From: Blastomyces gilchristii SLH14081
Taxonomy: Eukaryota > Ascomycota > Eurotiomycetes > Onygenales > Ajellomycetaceae
DNA: 64,000 nucleotides
Assembly (NCBI RefSeq): GCF_000003855.2
Contig: NW_003101678.1
Coordinates: 2,297,134 to 2,361,133, forward strand
Direction of reading: 5' to 3'
Positions 25,083 through 36,968 of the stretch are shown one piece after another. The notes below the pieces were generated by a model. That model searched no databases. It was not told the origin of the DNA and was given only the letters and a program-made list of their open reading frames with translations. How positions within the stretch are numbered: position 1 is the stretch's first letter; each line of letters begins with the position of its first letter. Both the position numbers and the translations under genes were made by a program.

Positions 25083-25087
25083 CTAGT
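25083..25087. repeat. 5 bp target-site duplication (left) of the family A complex
   Basis: CTAGT precedes the LTR-A at 25088 and recurs at 44181-44185 after the LTR-A ending at 44180. Confidence 0.75.
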
Positions 25088-25396
25088 TGTAAGAGATCTA
25101 CGCTGAATAGATCAGTATAATATTGAGAGGTCTTATATAACAAAGAGAAAAATGTTAGAGAAGAAAAGAAAGAGAAAGTGTGAGAATCATTGATTAAAGT
25201 GAATATTTATACACATATGTGATAATGTACACAGTGAAGCTTCAGAGTGAAAGAATCTATACATGTTCATAGCAGCTGAGAATTGGTAATTGAGAATGGC
25301 TGAGAATCAGAGCATACATGTTCAAGAATGAAGTGATTGAAATCTGTGAAGTGTAACAGAATAGTCTATATCATTGATCAGGCGCAGCTCATTACA
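25088..25396 (-). repeat. LTR-A, 3' LTR of Gypsy A copy X
   Basis: 309 bp, TGTAAGAG at left and ATTACA at right in plus coordinates. The element reads leftward, so this is its 3' LTR with the outer end at left, which retains CTACGCTGAATAG. It matches 28816-29097, 43872-44180 and, inverted, 51643-51960 and 57083-57400. Confidence 0.88.
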
Positions 25397-28300
25397 TTAG
25401 TTCTCTCTTTTCAGAAGCAGTTCTCATCAGTCAAGAATCACTGTTTCAGATAATACAAAACTCAGAGTTCAGATCAGATGATCATACTTAACTCATTTCA
25501 TAAGATATTGTCAGCTGTGACTATGGAATCTCTTATTGAGAATATTCTCAATCTCTCACTCAAGCTTATTACCTTCTTCTATGATGCCTGGCAGCTGTCA
25601 GTTGAAAGTCAGTTGAGAAGGAAATGAGTCAGTGACAGTGTGACAGAGCAAGCTTGTGTAAAAGATACTATGAATCTCTGATCATGTGTCAAGACAGTAG
25701 TTATGACTATCTAGAACTTCTATCACTTTAGACTTTGTGTGATGATAATTCAGTGTGTGAGATGAGTGTGTGATCTGTATATTCTTAAGATTTAATCATA
25801 TCACATCTTCTATCTTATATTGTTCAGCAGAGTCTTAGTGAACATTGATTCAATCTTCTTAATTCTGTTTAATACTTACTATGAAGGCTTCTGTCTAATC
25901 ACAGGCATCTCAGAGTTTTATTACTATATTATCAGTGATCTGAATTGAACTGTGAAGATTCAGTGTGAACTGTGTAGTCTCTAGAAGATTCAACACTTTT
26001 ATGTAATAATCATGTATAAGAAAGAACAGACTTATATCTATTAAGATAGTATCTTAATCATTGATAGCAATCTCTGCATGTAGAAGAAGATTATATCAAT
26101 CATCTTATAAGTAATTACAGAACTTATAAAGATAATTCTACATGATCTGAATTATCTGTTCTGATACATTATCAGTCTCAGAGTGATAGACAGTTAATAA
26201 ACAGTGTGTAATCTTAAGAACTTGACAGATTCTTGTTCAGAGAGTGCTTATGAATTGACAGCTCTGATTCAATACTATAGATCTCAGTAATTCATGCATT
26301 CAATAGAATAGACTTCTTAGAAAAGCTTCAGTGACTTATTCAGCATTCATCTTATCACAGAGTTTCAATATTACACACTTACTCAATCAGTTCACAATGA
26401 TCAGAATATTACTACAGCTCTTACTCTCAGAGAGATTAACAGCAAAGTTAATTATCACATCTTATCAGATTCTATCAGAGATATTAAGCAGTTTCAGCAG
26501 GCCTTTTCTATAATTCTTTCACAAGATGACAGAGAAACAATAGTTATAGTTTCAGATAAAATATCTGATACTGTTTGATATCTCAGATCAGTAGAACTCT
26601 TAAGAGATTATTTAATACAGTTGTTCACAATCTGAATGATTAATTATATACAAATTATACATCTCTTGCATTATCTGAGTGTGTAAGAGTTCAGAGTGAG
26701 AGACTCAACATCATTCATAAAACTGTAAAGTGATATTGTCATTAATTAAGTATTCTGAGATGTCAGTTCTTATACATAGTTCTGAGAGAAATCAGAGTGC
26801 TTCTTGATATACTGCTTTAATAAGTACTTGAAGAAGTTCATCAGTTTGAGCTGTTATATATCATAATTCATTCAGTGTAGGTTCAGAAGAAGTTAAGGTA
26901 TTGATATCAGTGTCAGTATCAGTATCAGTGACAGTTTAGAGAGAGAGTGTTCTAATTAAAGAAGTATGTATAGTGTCATGAGTTGTTTTATCTTAATCAA
27001 CTAATATTTTCAGATCTAGAAGTCAGTGTTCTCAGTTCATTCAACAGATATCTGTTATATCAGAAGACATATCTTACTCTTATTATAAGAGAGTATCTGT
27101 CATCAAGTTCCAGCTGCTGAGACAGTAGTGTATTGTAAAATGAAAGTAGCTTAAGAGCTCAGATCATCATATCTGTCATTCAATTAGTTTATAGATAGTT
27201 ATGAAGTACTTGAGATTCTTATGATCTGTGATTATCTCAATTTTGAAGATACTTTCAAGTTCAGAGTCTCATTCTTCTAGACAGTGTACAATTGTAAGAA
27301 GTTTCTTATCATAGATCTCATAGTTGTATTCAGCAGGACTCAGTTTCTTAGACATGAAGATGTATGATTATAAGATATTTTTATTATTATATTACAATAT
27401 AGCTTTCTCTGTAATATAGTCAGAGAAGTCAGCTTCAATAACTATTTTATAATCAGAGTCAAATATTATTAGTAGAGAAGTATTGATAAACATCTTCTTC
27501 ATCTGTGTGAATACAGCTTCAGTGTCTGCTAATCACTGAAATACTGAGTTTTTTCTGATGAGTTCTGTAAGTAGTCTTGTGATATCTGAGAAGTTTTGTA
27601 TAAATCACTGATAAAAGTTAGCAAATCTGATAAAGTTTTGTACATCTTTCACAGTATATGAAGCTTCTTATTCAAGAATGATGAAGACTTTCTTGAGATT
27701 CATTTGAATTCTCTTATCAGCTTCTATGATAAAATCTAGATATTTAATACTCTTGACTTCAAAGTTATACTTGTTAATATCTATTGATAGTTCTGCTTCT
27801 TGTAATTATTATAATATTCTTCATACATGTTCTTGATATTCTTTTCTGAACTCATCAGTGAAGATGAGAATGTCATTGAGATATACAGATACAAATTTAT
27901 TAAGGAAATTCTGAAGTGCTCAGTTGATATACTTCTGAAATGTACTGAGAATATTAATCAGTTCAAAAAGTGTAACTATTCATTCAAAGAGATTATAATA
28001 TATTCAGAATGCTATAAGTTATTCATCTTCTTCAGTAATATGAATTTTATAAAATGCAGTGATAATATCTAGTTTTATAAATCATTGAGCTTGTCTGATG
28101 TGAGCTAGGATTTCATTGATGAGAGATAAAGAATAGCAGTTCTTCTTGATTAATCTGTTCAATTCTTGATAGTTCACACAGAATCAGAGTTCTCTACCTG
28201 GTTTCTTTGCAAAGAGAATAGAAGCTGCAGCAGAAGAGTTGCTAATATGTATGAATCTCTTATTTAACAGATTATTGAGTGTCTTCTGAAGAAGAAGAAG

Positions 28301-28815
28301 TTCATCTCAAGACATGTTATAAAGAGAGTCTCATGATAACTCAGAGTTCTTATCATTCTTCTTTTCTAACTTGATACTGTTATCTACTTCTGAGTCTTGT
28401 AAGAGAGGTATATTCATAGTATTATCTTATCAGAAGACATCTAGATATTTATGATATTATTAAGAGAGTTTTGTAAAAGAATCTGCTATTATAACACAGA
28501 ATAACTTTTCTAGAGCCTCTTTAATATCAGTCAGACTGGTGAAATAGATTGATACATAGTTCTGCTATCAGTGATTCTTTCAGTAACTTCTTTTTCTGAG
28601 CATTTCATAGGCATTGACAGAGATCTGTGTCAGATTTATAGTCTTTTGAATATCATTCTCATGAACTCTATTATTATTAGAGAATATTAAACTCCTGTTT
28701 TAAGTGTTTAATAAGATGTCTTGTTCAGATAGTCAGGCAAGTTCTAACATAAGATTATAATCAAGATTATCAACTTTATATACATAGGCATCTTCATGCT
28801 GATATTCTTCAATAT
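25397..28815 (-). pseudogene. Gypsy A copy X: 3' part of internal region (pol)
   Basis: Reads leftward and aligns with the inverted complete copy A1 from about 53650 to 57082: end of protease, RT, RNase H, integrase and chromodomain. It stops abruptly at 28815, inside the protease region, where another LTR-A begins. The 5' third of the internal region (leader, gag, start of protease) is absent. A CAGTAT/CAGTGT hexamer run at 26905-26935 corresponds to the Thr-Asp linker of A1. The plus-strand frames in this interval are shadows. Confidence 0.85.
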
Positions 28816-29097
28816 TGTAAGAGGCCTACGCTGAATAGATCAGTATAATATGAATAGGTCTTATGTAACAAAGAGAAAAACATTAGAGAAGGAAAAGAAA
28901 GAGAAAGTGTGAGAATCAGTAATCAAAGTAAATATTTATATATGTATGTGATGATGTATGCAGTGAAGCTTCAGAGTGAAAGAATCTATACACATTTATA
29001 ATAACTGAGAATCAGTGATTGAGAATGACTGAGAATCAGAGTATGCATGTTCAAGAATAAAGTAGTTGAAATCTGTAAAGTGTAATCTGTGAAGTGT
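28816..29097 (-). repeat. LTR-A, 3' LTR of Gypsy A copy Y (split by Gypsy C)
   Basis: 282 bases of LTR-A beginning TGTAAGAGGCCTACGC. It breaks at GAAGTGT where LTR-C starts at 29098. The last ~42 bases must lie inside the N gap 36691-36968. Just before the break AATCTGTAAAGTGT and AATCTGTGAAGTGT stand in tandem where other LTR-A copies have one unit. Confidence 0.85.
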
Positions 29098-29631
29098 TGT
29101 AACGTGACAATACTAAAGCAGTGACTAGTCAGCGGCGTCATGTAGAGGTAGTTATTTGAGAAGCTGTATAAGTGAGCTTGACTATCTTACTTAAATAGTG
29201 AGCTTATAGACTACAGAGTTATTACAAGAATATCACAGATATGATACTTAGTATACTAAGAAGATTGTATAAGAAATGCAGTAACTCTTGTATATATTTT
29301 AGTAGAAGAAAAAATGAATCACTAACTTCTTTAATAAAGAGTCAGTATCTAGTTATTCTATATAGATAATAAGCTGATACTCTTCTCTCATTTCATGAGT
29401 AAGAATAACTGAAGTGATATCTTAGCCACATCTCACTACTAAGAAAGAGTAATCTGCTGATCTTATATAGAAGCAGAGTTCTCTTATTTATTAATCAGAT
29501 CTTTCTATGATATATCTGAATAATATTATAAAGTGATTGAAAACTGGTTCAAATAAGATGAAATCATTTATATGAAAGTGATGAGTTGTGTGAAACTGTA
29601 ACAGAGTCTTGATATAGTTAGAAGTATAACA
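29098..29631 (-). repeat. LTR-C copy 2 (3' LTR of the complete Gypsy C)
   Basis: 534 bp. The outer (left) end keeps TGTAACGTGACAATAC and CAGCGGCGTCATGTAG. The inner (right) end is fully mutated (ATAGTTAGAAGTATAACA), where copy 1 has GGCCGGGGGCGTGACATAACA-type sequence. Confidence 0.9.
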
Positions 29632-30109
29632 ATACTCTTCTCTTTAAAAGTATAGTCTTAATACTCTTAAGATTATCAGATTAGAAGTTATCTTTATTGT
29701 ATAGTAACAGTTATTAACTGATTTAATAGCACATGTGCTGCATGTAATATAAAGAAATAGATGAGTTTTTCTACTAACTGTATAGATCTTTCTTTTCTCA
29801 TCTTTATTCAAATCAAATGCATGATAAGTGAGTTTCTTATATATTAATTTAAGATGTGAAAAATGTAGTTAATAAATGACTTACAGATCTCCTATCATAT
29901 TTCATTCTATATATGAAATTCTCTGTAAAAGTGATGTATTTTAGAGACAAAGTTAACAGTAATAACAGGATTTTTTGAAAAGATTCTCTCTCTTATAAAA
30001 CATTTTTCTCTTCCTCTCTCTTATCTATAATAGTGAGTGTATGAGAGTATTATTCTTGAGAGATAATAAGAGACTTATTCTGACATTTTCTAGTGAATAA
30101 TAAATGTCT

Positions 30110-30800
30110 TTATGATGTGGCTGTGGCCTCTGTGACTGTTAAGAAAGCCAGGTTGAAGGTGAAGATAGCAGTATCAATGAGCCGCGGGAGCATCACTTTT
30201 ATTATCACATCTTCTTCTTCTTCTGCATCTCTTGCAGCTGTGATGATAGTAGCTATATCTTGCAGTGAGATGTCATCTCTTCTGTCAGTCAGTTTATCTA
30301 TATTCAGTTTATTCTCTGTCTTCTCTACTGCTGTTGCAACACTGTCTCTCTCTTCAATCAACACAGTAATGTATAACCCTGTGTAGTTATTCAGAGAGAA
30401 TTTCAGAGAGAGCTTGATTTCAGAGATAGTGACTTTAAGAAGCTTAATTCATAGTTTCTCTTCTGTAATATATCTGAGCTCTGCTAAGAATACTGCTGAG
30501 TTGAGTTTACAGAGTTTTATAGTTTCTTTATCTTATCTCTGTAAGAAGGCTCTGATACAGTCTCTGACTAATACTATTACTTATCTGCACTGCACTAAGC
30601 AGCTGAAGAAAGAGAGAATTTTATATATTTATCTCTTCTTTTACTCTTATTATTTCTGTTATATCTGTAATAATAACTTCTATCTCTCTGTAAATATTAT
30701 CTCACAGAAAGACATTATGTCAACTCTGATAAAAAGCTCAGATACTCAAGTAGTACAGAGTGAGAGTCTCAGAGCTTTAAGTATTGATAGCTTCTATCAA
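30110..30800 (-). pseudogene. Gypsy C extra 3' ORF, coiled-coil rich
   Basis: A minus-strand frame continues for well over 150 codons with only two or three stops (about 30720-30110): LLKVTISEIKLSLKFSLNNY, then LIEERDSVATAVEKTENKLN, RRDDISLQDIATIITAARD, ending in TVTEATATS. The 84-codon part from 30364 to 30110 is uninterrupted and keeps a CCGCGG. It is acidic, helical and without recognised domains. It lies downstream of the chromodomain in element orientation, so it is an accessory ORF or a captured sequence. The plus-strand Ser-rich frames 30093-30386 and 30414-30806 are antisense shadows. Confidence 0.45.
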
Positions 30801-31477
30801 GACTGAGAAGATCTCTCTTACTCATCTGTAAAAGAAGATAAAAGCATGAATCTCTGAGATAAAAAAATATCTTAGAATAACTGATCTTAAGAAAGAGTTA
30901 GTCAGTGCTGCTATTGAAAGTATCACAGAGATCAATTACTAATTGAAGAGAATCTCACTTTAATTAAAGCAGATAACTGAGATACTTTGTAAGATAATAA
31001 GTTAATATTTCATGTATTTCTCATGCTCTTCTGCAGTGCTGTAGCACTAACTTCTCAGTAGATAAAGATACTAATATCAGAGACTTTAACAGTGAAGAAT
31101 AAGTTTAATAAAAGTGAAATTATTGATGAGTAGACTCTGATTTCTCTTTTTACTTTTTCAGCAGACTGCAGCTCTATTAGAATAGCAGCAGCTCATAGAT
31201 TAATAATATTAATTTATATTAATTTCAAATATTTCTTTCTTTTCTTATTAACTGCTTCAGGAATTTTACACTTGTATAGTCTCATTAAACTTCTAAAAAC
31301 ACTTTAAGAGAAAATAGAAGAAGAGTGTTACAGAGTTTATAAGATACTGACTTATCACTGTAAGATTATCTCTAAAAAACTCTTTGAAAAAAATAAGAAG
31401 TCTTAAGTAGTATTTCTTACTCAATGTCTCTGATATATAATAAGATAATCTCTACTAGCTGTCTTATAGCTTACAAT

Positions 31478-31620
31478 CTCTTTCTCAGCATTTTTCAAAT
31501 ACTTAAGCAGTTTTCATGAATTCTCTGACAATGAATAATCTTCTTATTTAATAAGATATTGAAGCTTGCTATAATATGTTTACTTATTCAATATTTTCTT
31601 TATAAGATATTCAGTATTAT
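31478..31620 (-). pseudogene. Gypsy C chromodomain
   Basis: Reads EYLIKKILNK-stop-TYYSKLQYLIK-stop-EDYSLSENS-stop-KLLKYLKNAEKEI. This is the chromodomain consensus (EEIL..R...YLVKWKGY...NSWEP..NL.NA), with the two conserved Trp codons now stops (TAA and TGA). Chromodomains bind modified histone tails and steer integration of chromoviruses into heterochromatin. Function here is inferred from the family only. Confidence 0.85.
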
Positions 31621-32299
31621 TCTTGATTTTAATATTATTTAGCTGAGATGACTCTATCTCAGAGTATTACTTATAAGACTTCAAATAGAAAATGTAAAAA
31701 ATAGAATAAATTAATTTTAATTCTGAGAGTAATTTTAACTTATATATCTGTTTACTTATTACTCTTATTACTGAGAAAGATTCTAGTTATTACTTACTAA
31801 GCTTCTTACACAGTCTTATTATCTTGATATTCTTTGCTAAAAGTAGTACTTAATTCTCTATCAAGAACTTCATTGAAAGATGTTTTCAATTATAGTATTC
31901 TGTCTACTACTTCTGAGTATAATGAATACTTTGCATCATCTTTTTATAAATTTTATTTAAAAGTTTCAATCTTACTTTTACTTCTGACACTGAGAAGTAC
32001 TCTATTCTCTGTATCTGTTTAATATTCTGACTGTCTATTCTCTTCTTTAAAATGTTATCTGTGATGTCACTGAGTAATGAAGAATTATATTTATGATAAG
32101 TATAGAAAGAGAATATCTTTAAGATTACATTCTTTGTATTATTATATATGAATTCAGTGATCAGAAGATGTTTAAGTCAATTATTCTGATAATATGAATA
32201 GAACACTTAAAGATACTATTCTAGTATCTGATTCTGATATTCAGTCTGATCATCTGTCTATGAGTGAAATATGATACTGAGAAAATATCTTATTATAAG

Positions 32300-34700
32300 A
32301 TGATAGTAAAAAGCTGATCAGTATTTACTGATGAAGAGAGATTCTTGATCTATTATCAATAATTTCAGAGCACTGTAATTATAAATAATGATATTTAAAA
32401 ATAGATCAGTCAATTCAGAGGCTTTAATCTTTTTATAAGTAGAGATATATTTAATCATCTTCATAAAGCAGTTAATAATGATCAAAATTAAGTCATATTC
32501 TTTAACTCTTGTTGACTTCAGCAGATTAGCTATGAAATTCATTAATAGATTCTGTTATAAGCTCTTTGAAACAGGCAGTGATGCTAACTCACTGTATTAC
32601 TTATATCATAGAATCTTTATTTTTTAACAAATATTATAAGTCTTAATATACTCTTTGACATCTGTTCAGAGCTTGTCTTAAATATATTTATATTTTAGAA
32701 GCTTCTCAGTCTTCTCTAATCTGAAGTGTCTTATATGAGAATTATTATAATGAATTCTTAATAACTTCTGACTCATCATTCTGTTATAAGAGATGAAGAC
32801 TGAATCATTCAGTAGTAGAAGTTTATATTCTTCTAGTTATCAGTGACTTGATTTCTTAGCAGTATTATCCTTCTCAGAGCCTGTCTCTTTCAAGTTCAAA
32901 TCAGATTCTTTCTTCTTCAACTTCTGAATTTAAGCTGTAGTAGAGATATCTCTCTTCTATAACTTATTAATAAATTTTAAAAGTAGTCAGATTGAAAGAT
33001 TATAGACTATTTTATTCTTTATCAATTCAATGATAGTAAGATATGATATGAAAAGCTTATAATCTTCAGTATCAGTTCTCTGCAAGAATCTGAGTTTTCT
33101 TTTATCTTCTATACTGAGTTACACAGCTGTCTTACCAGCACTGTTTCTAAGCTTTAGAGAATTTCAATTCTCTATAGCCAGCTTCTTCTGCAGTGATGAC
33201 AGAGATTCTTTTATAGAATTCTTCTCTGTATTAACAATATTATAATTGAGCTGTCTAGACAGTATATCAGCAGAGTTAAGTCAATCTGAATAATATCAGA
33301 TATAAAAGTGATACTTTAAAAGCAGCTTCACTCACCTGGCTTAATATTCTGTTAAGCTCTTTATTATTAAGAAATAACACAGATTTACATGATCAGTGAA
33401 AACTTGCACTGAGTACTTACTACTCTGAAGATAATGTTATCAGATCTTAAAGAATTTAATAATTACTAACATCTCTTAATTATAAGTATTATATCTTCTC
33501 TGTATAAGTGATAACTTTTTAAAGAAGAAGATCACTGATCTTTATTCATAGTATCTTATAGACTCTGTGAAAAAGTCTTCTCTGACAGATATTTCATTAT
33601 CTGTATCTTCAGAAGTAATTATTTTCTAATTCTTTCAATGTTGAAAGATCTTCAGTATCAACTGTGAAAAGATTTCACAGATTTCATTCTCAGATATATT
33701 AGTCTCACACTGATTGAGTAAGTCAGAGTTAAAGTGATTCAGTATTATAATATCTGTAAAATCCTGTTTTAATTCTGTAATTATCTGCATAATATCTTGA
33801 GTGAGAGTAAATGATCTCATTTTTCTGTCTTTCACACTTTTCTTTAACATATCTGTAAGAGAGATAGTAATCTGTGAATATGTATAGATAAATCATCTGT
33901 AGAAGTTTATAAATCTCAGAAATATCTGCATCTTGCAGTATATCTGCAGTGCTAATCAGTTCTTAATAACAGAGACTCAGCTTCTGTTCATTGAAATGCT
34001 ATTCATCTTAATAATATAATCTAAGAAATCAATCTTCTGCATGTAGAATAAGCATTTTTCAGTGTTTATATAGAGTTAATACTGTCTTAAGTAACTCAAC
34101 ACTTCTTGAATATGAGTATCATGTTCTTTCTTCATTTTCAAGAAGATTAGAATGTCATTCAAGTATACTTTGCAGAAGATATTGACAAGGCCTCACAGTG
34201 TCTTATTTATATAGATCTGAAAGATGACTGAAGCATTACAAAGATTAAAAGATAAAACAAGATATTTAAAATTGCTATACTTAGTATAAAGAGCTGTTTT
34301 TTAAATGTTATCTTCATTAACTCTGATTCTATGATAGACATTCTATATATCAATCTTTGAGAACATCTTTACTTCAGATAATCAATTAATCATCTCATCA
34401 ATTAATAGTAATAAATAGTAATTCTTAATCATCATCTTATTGAGACCTCTGTAGTTTATACATAGACATAGTCTATCATTCTTCTTAAGTATAAAGAGTA
34501 TAGATGTCTCTGCTGAACTCTTTAATAAGTGTATTCAGTTCTTTGATTTCACTTTCTCAAGATATTTATGCAGAACATTCAATTTCTTTATAGATAAGTT
34601 ATAAAGAGACCTATACAGCACTGTTACACTGTCTTTAAGATAAATCTTATATCATATCTTGATATCAGAAAACTTCACTACTTCTCTTTTTAAAAAGATA
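32300..34700 (-). pseudogene. Gypsy C pol: reverse transcriptase, RNase H, integrase
   Basis: RT has the catalytic box VYLNDILIF near 34170-34145 (first Asp now Asn) and IYCKMQIFLRFINFYR.FI near 33960-33900. Open piece 33850-33635 starts LKKSVKDRKM and joins RT to RNase H. RNase H follows with VQVFTDHVNL and LNSADILSRQLNY (about 33400-33240). Integrase shows the zinc-binding HYNNSHIRHFRLEKTEKLL ... TYNIC (about 32760-32625). The core is open at 32542-32318 (STRVKEYDLILIIINCFMKM; LKLLIIDQESLF). Stops fall mainly at Trp codons. Confidence 0.9.
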
Positions 34701-35299
34701 TTCTTATAATCTGTAAAGAGATATTGTGTTTATTTATCTTTAATAATAAATACTGCTGCTAATCTTATAGTGAGAATGATGACTTCTTCATCTATTCTCA
34801 AGTCTCAGTCATCTGCTATATAGTATATTGACTCTATCTTTTTCTCAAGATTCTTTCAATGAAACTCTTCAGATTTCTCTATTACTGTCTCTTTATCAGT
34901 GATATAATACTATCATATCTAAGTAACTCAGTCAATGAGAAAATTGTTTTCTCTTAATCACAGAAGATCTAGAATAACATTCTCATTTATAATATTAACT
35001 GTATGAAGAAGCAGACTGCTCTTCTTAAAGATTTCTTCTAAGTCTATGATCACACACTTCACTTGAATTATATTAAAATAATGATACTTTATTTCATTGA
35101 TAAATTTTATATAGTCTGACAGATCTATCTTCTTTTAACTCTTTATTAAAAAAAAGAAATAGAATATGAAGTTGATATTCACTCTAAAGTCAAGTAAGTA
35201 TCTCACTAATATCTTCTTATTCAGAGTATACATTGTAATTATAATATAAACTCAGAGATATAAGAATTATTAATTCTTCATTTCTTTCTCTTCTTTATC

Positions 35300-36305
35300 T
35301 TTCACAGATACATTTGTCAGAAAAGAAATTAAACTTTAAGAAGATATCTTCTTAGTTTCTTCTCTTCTTCAGCTTCTTATAATCACTGATATAGTGATTA
35401 TTAACTTCACAGTTAAAACAGAGATCTTTGTCAAATCTTTTTTAATATTTCTTTACAGTGAGTGAAGAATTAGAATACTTAGAATTCTTCTTTACTTTCT
35501 CTACACTGAAGCTGTCATAGCACTGTTTAAATTCTATTATTAATTATTTAGAAGAAGTTTTATTAATCTTTTTCTCAGAGTATTGATTATTTAAATAGAT
35601 CTGAGAAGTCAAGTTAATAAGCTCAGTGTAATTAATTGATAAACTCTGATACTGTGATATTATTATCTACATCTTATAAGTCAGCTTCATAAGATAAAGC
35701 TGTGTCTTTAATTAATTTAAATTATCAGTTAGTTTCTCTCAATATTCTTCAAATCTTATATTGAAATCAGAAGAATTCTTATTATCTTATTAATATAATG
35801 AGCTGAATCACTGTATTATTATAAAGCTGTGATTGTAGTAATCTTTGATTTAATTCAGTAGAAAGTTCTTGAATTCTTCTCAAGCTATTACAGTATCAGT
35901 ACACTCAAGCTTTCTCTTCTTAATAACTCAAGTAGTTGTAGAGATATCTTTAAGAAGATTGAGAGTGTATATTACTCATATCTTATAAGTATTATACTGG
36001 CTCAGATTAAGGCAGAATTTCTGTTCAAGAGTACAGATAAAGCTGTGAAATTCAGACAATGTATTTCTCTTATATTTCAGAGAATCTCTGATCTTAATCT
36101 CTCTATCTTTATAATAGATGTAGATGTGTAGAGACTGTGATAATAGTAGAGTGATTGAAGAACTTATATCAAAGTATACAGTGAGTTCAGAAATCTCAGA
36201 TTTCTGTCAGAATAGAGATGTATACACTCTAGAGAATAATGTAAAGTTTCTCTTAGAGAGTGAGATCAGGTCAGTTTCAGTATGAGTGTATGAGATTATA
36301 TCAGT
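35300..36305 (-). pseudogene. Gypsy C gag with zinc knuckle
   Basis: Gag begins near 36300 by alignment to the ATG at 714 of copy 1 and runs leftward. Near 35425-35385 the frame reads CFNCEVNNHYISDYKKLK, a CCHC knuckle (C-x2-C-x4-H-x4-C) whose last Cys is now Tyr by a G-to-A change. Knuckles of this type package element RNA. The body of gag is decayed by many stops. Confidence 0.75.
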
Positions 36306-36359
36306 CTGTTAATAGAGCTTAACTGATTTAAACTTATAATCAGATTAAGTGATTTGAAT

Positions 36360-36690
36360 TGTAATATAATAATACTGAAGCAGTGACTAGTCAGTGATAT
36401 TATATAGAGATAATTGTTTAAGAAGCTGTATAAGTAAGCTTGACTATCTTACTCGAATAGTGAGCTTGTTGACTACAGAGTTATTATGAGAATATCACAG
36501 CTATAATACTTAGTATACTAAGAAGATTGTATAAGAAACACAGTAACTCTTGTATATATTTCAGTAGAAGAAAAAATGAATTACTGACTTCTTTGATGAA
36601 GAGTCAGTATCTAGCTATTCTATATAGACAATGAGCTGATATTCTTCTCTCATTTCATGAGTGAGAATAATCAGAGTGATATCTCAGCAG
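36360..36690 (-). repeat. LTR-C copy 3 (5' LTR of Gypsy C), cut by the gap
   Basis: The first 331 bases of LTR-C in plus coordinates, TGTAATATAATAATAC onward. This is the inner end and it is fully AT-mutated. The remaining ~209 bases, expected to be the less mutated outer end, fall in the following N run. Confidence 0.88.
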
Positions 36691-36968
36691 NNNNNNNNNN
36701 NNNNNNNNNNNNNNNNNNNNNNNNNNNNNNNNNNNNNNNNNNNNNNNNNNNNNNNNNNNNNNNNNNNNNNNNNNNNNNNNNNNNNNNNNNNNNNNNNNNN
36801 NNNNNNNNNNNNNNNNNNNNNNNNNNNNNNNNNNNNNNNNNNNNNNNNNNNNNNNNNNNNNNNNNNNNNNNNNNNNNNNNNNNNNNNNNNNNNNNNNNNN
36901 NNNNNNNNNNNNNNNNNNNNNNNNNNNNNNNNNNNNNNNNNNNNNNNNNNNNNNNNNNNNNNNNNNNN
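36691..36968. other. Assembly gap (278 N)
   Basis: By comparison with full copies, the gap should hold about 209 bases of LTR-C, a 5 bp duplication, about 42 bases of LTR-A and some 35 bases of Gypsy A internal sequence, close to the 278 N given. Open frames reported across it are meaningless. Confidence 0.8.

Larger units (their letters stand above)
29098..36690 (-). mobile_element. Gypsy family C, complete except for the gap
   Basis: 3' LTR 29098-29631, internal 29632-36359 (6.7 kb), and 5' LTR from 36360 running into the N gap. It inserted into the 3' LTR of Gypsy A copy Y. The left target duplication should be AGTGT (29093-29097), with its partner hidden in the gap. The order on the minus strand is gag with zinc knuckle, protease, RT, RNase H, integrase, chromodomain, then an extra ORF. 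All frames are broken. Confidence 0.85.

Noticed and set aside
30093..30386. Ser-rich 97-codon plus-strand ORF
   Set aside because: Antisense of the longer, helical minus frame that lies in the orientation of Gypsy C.
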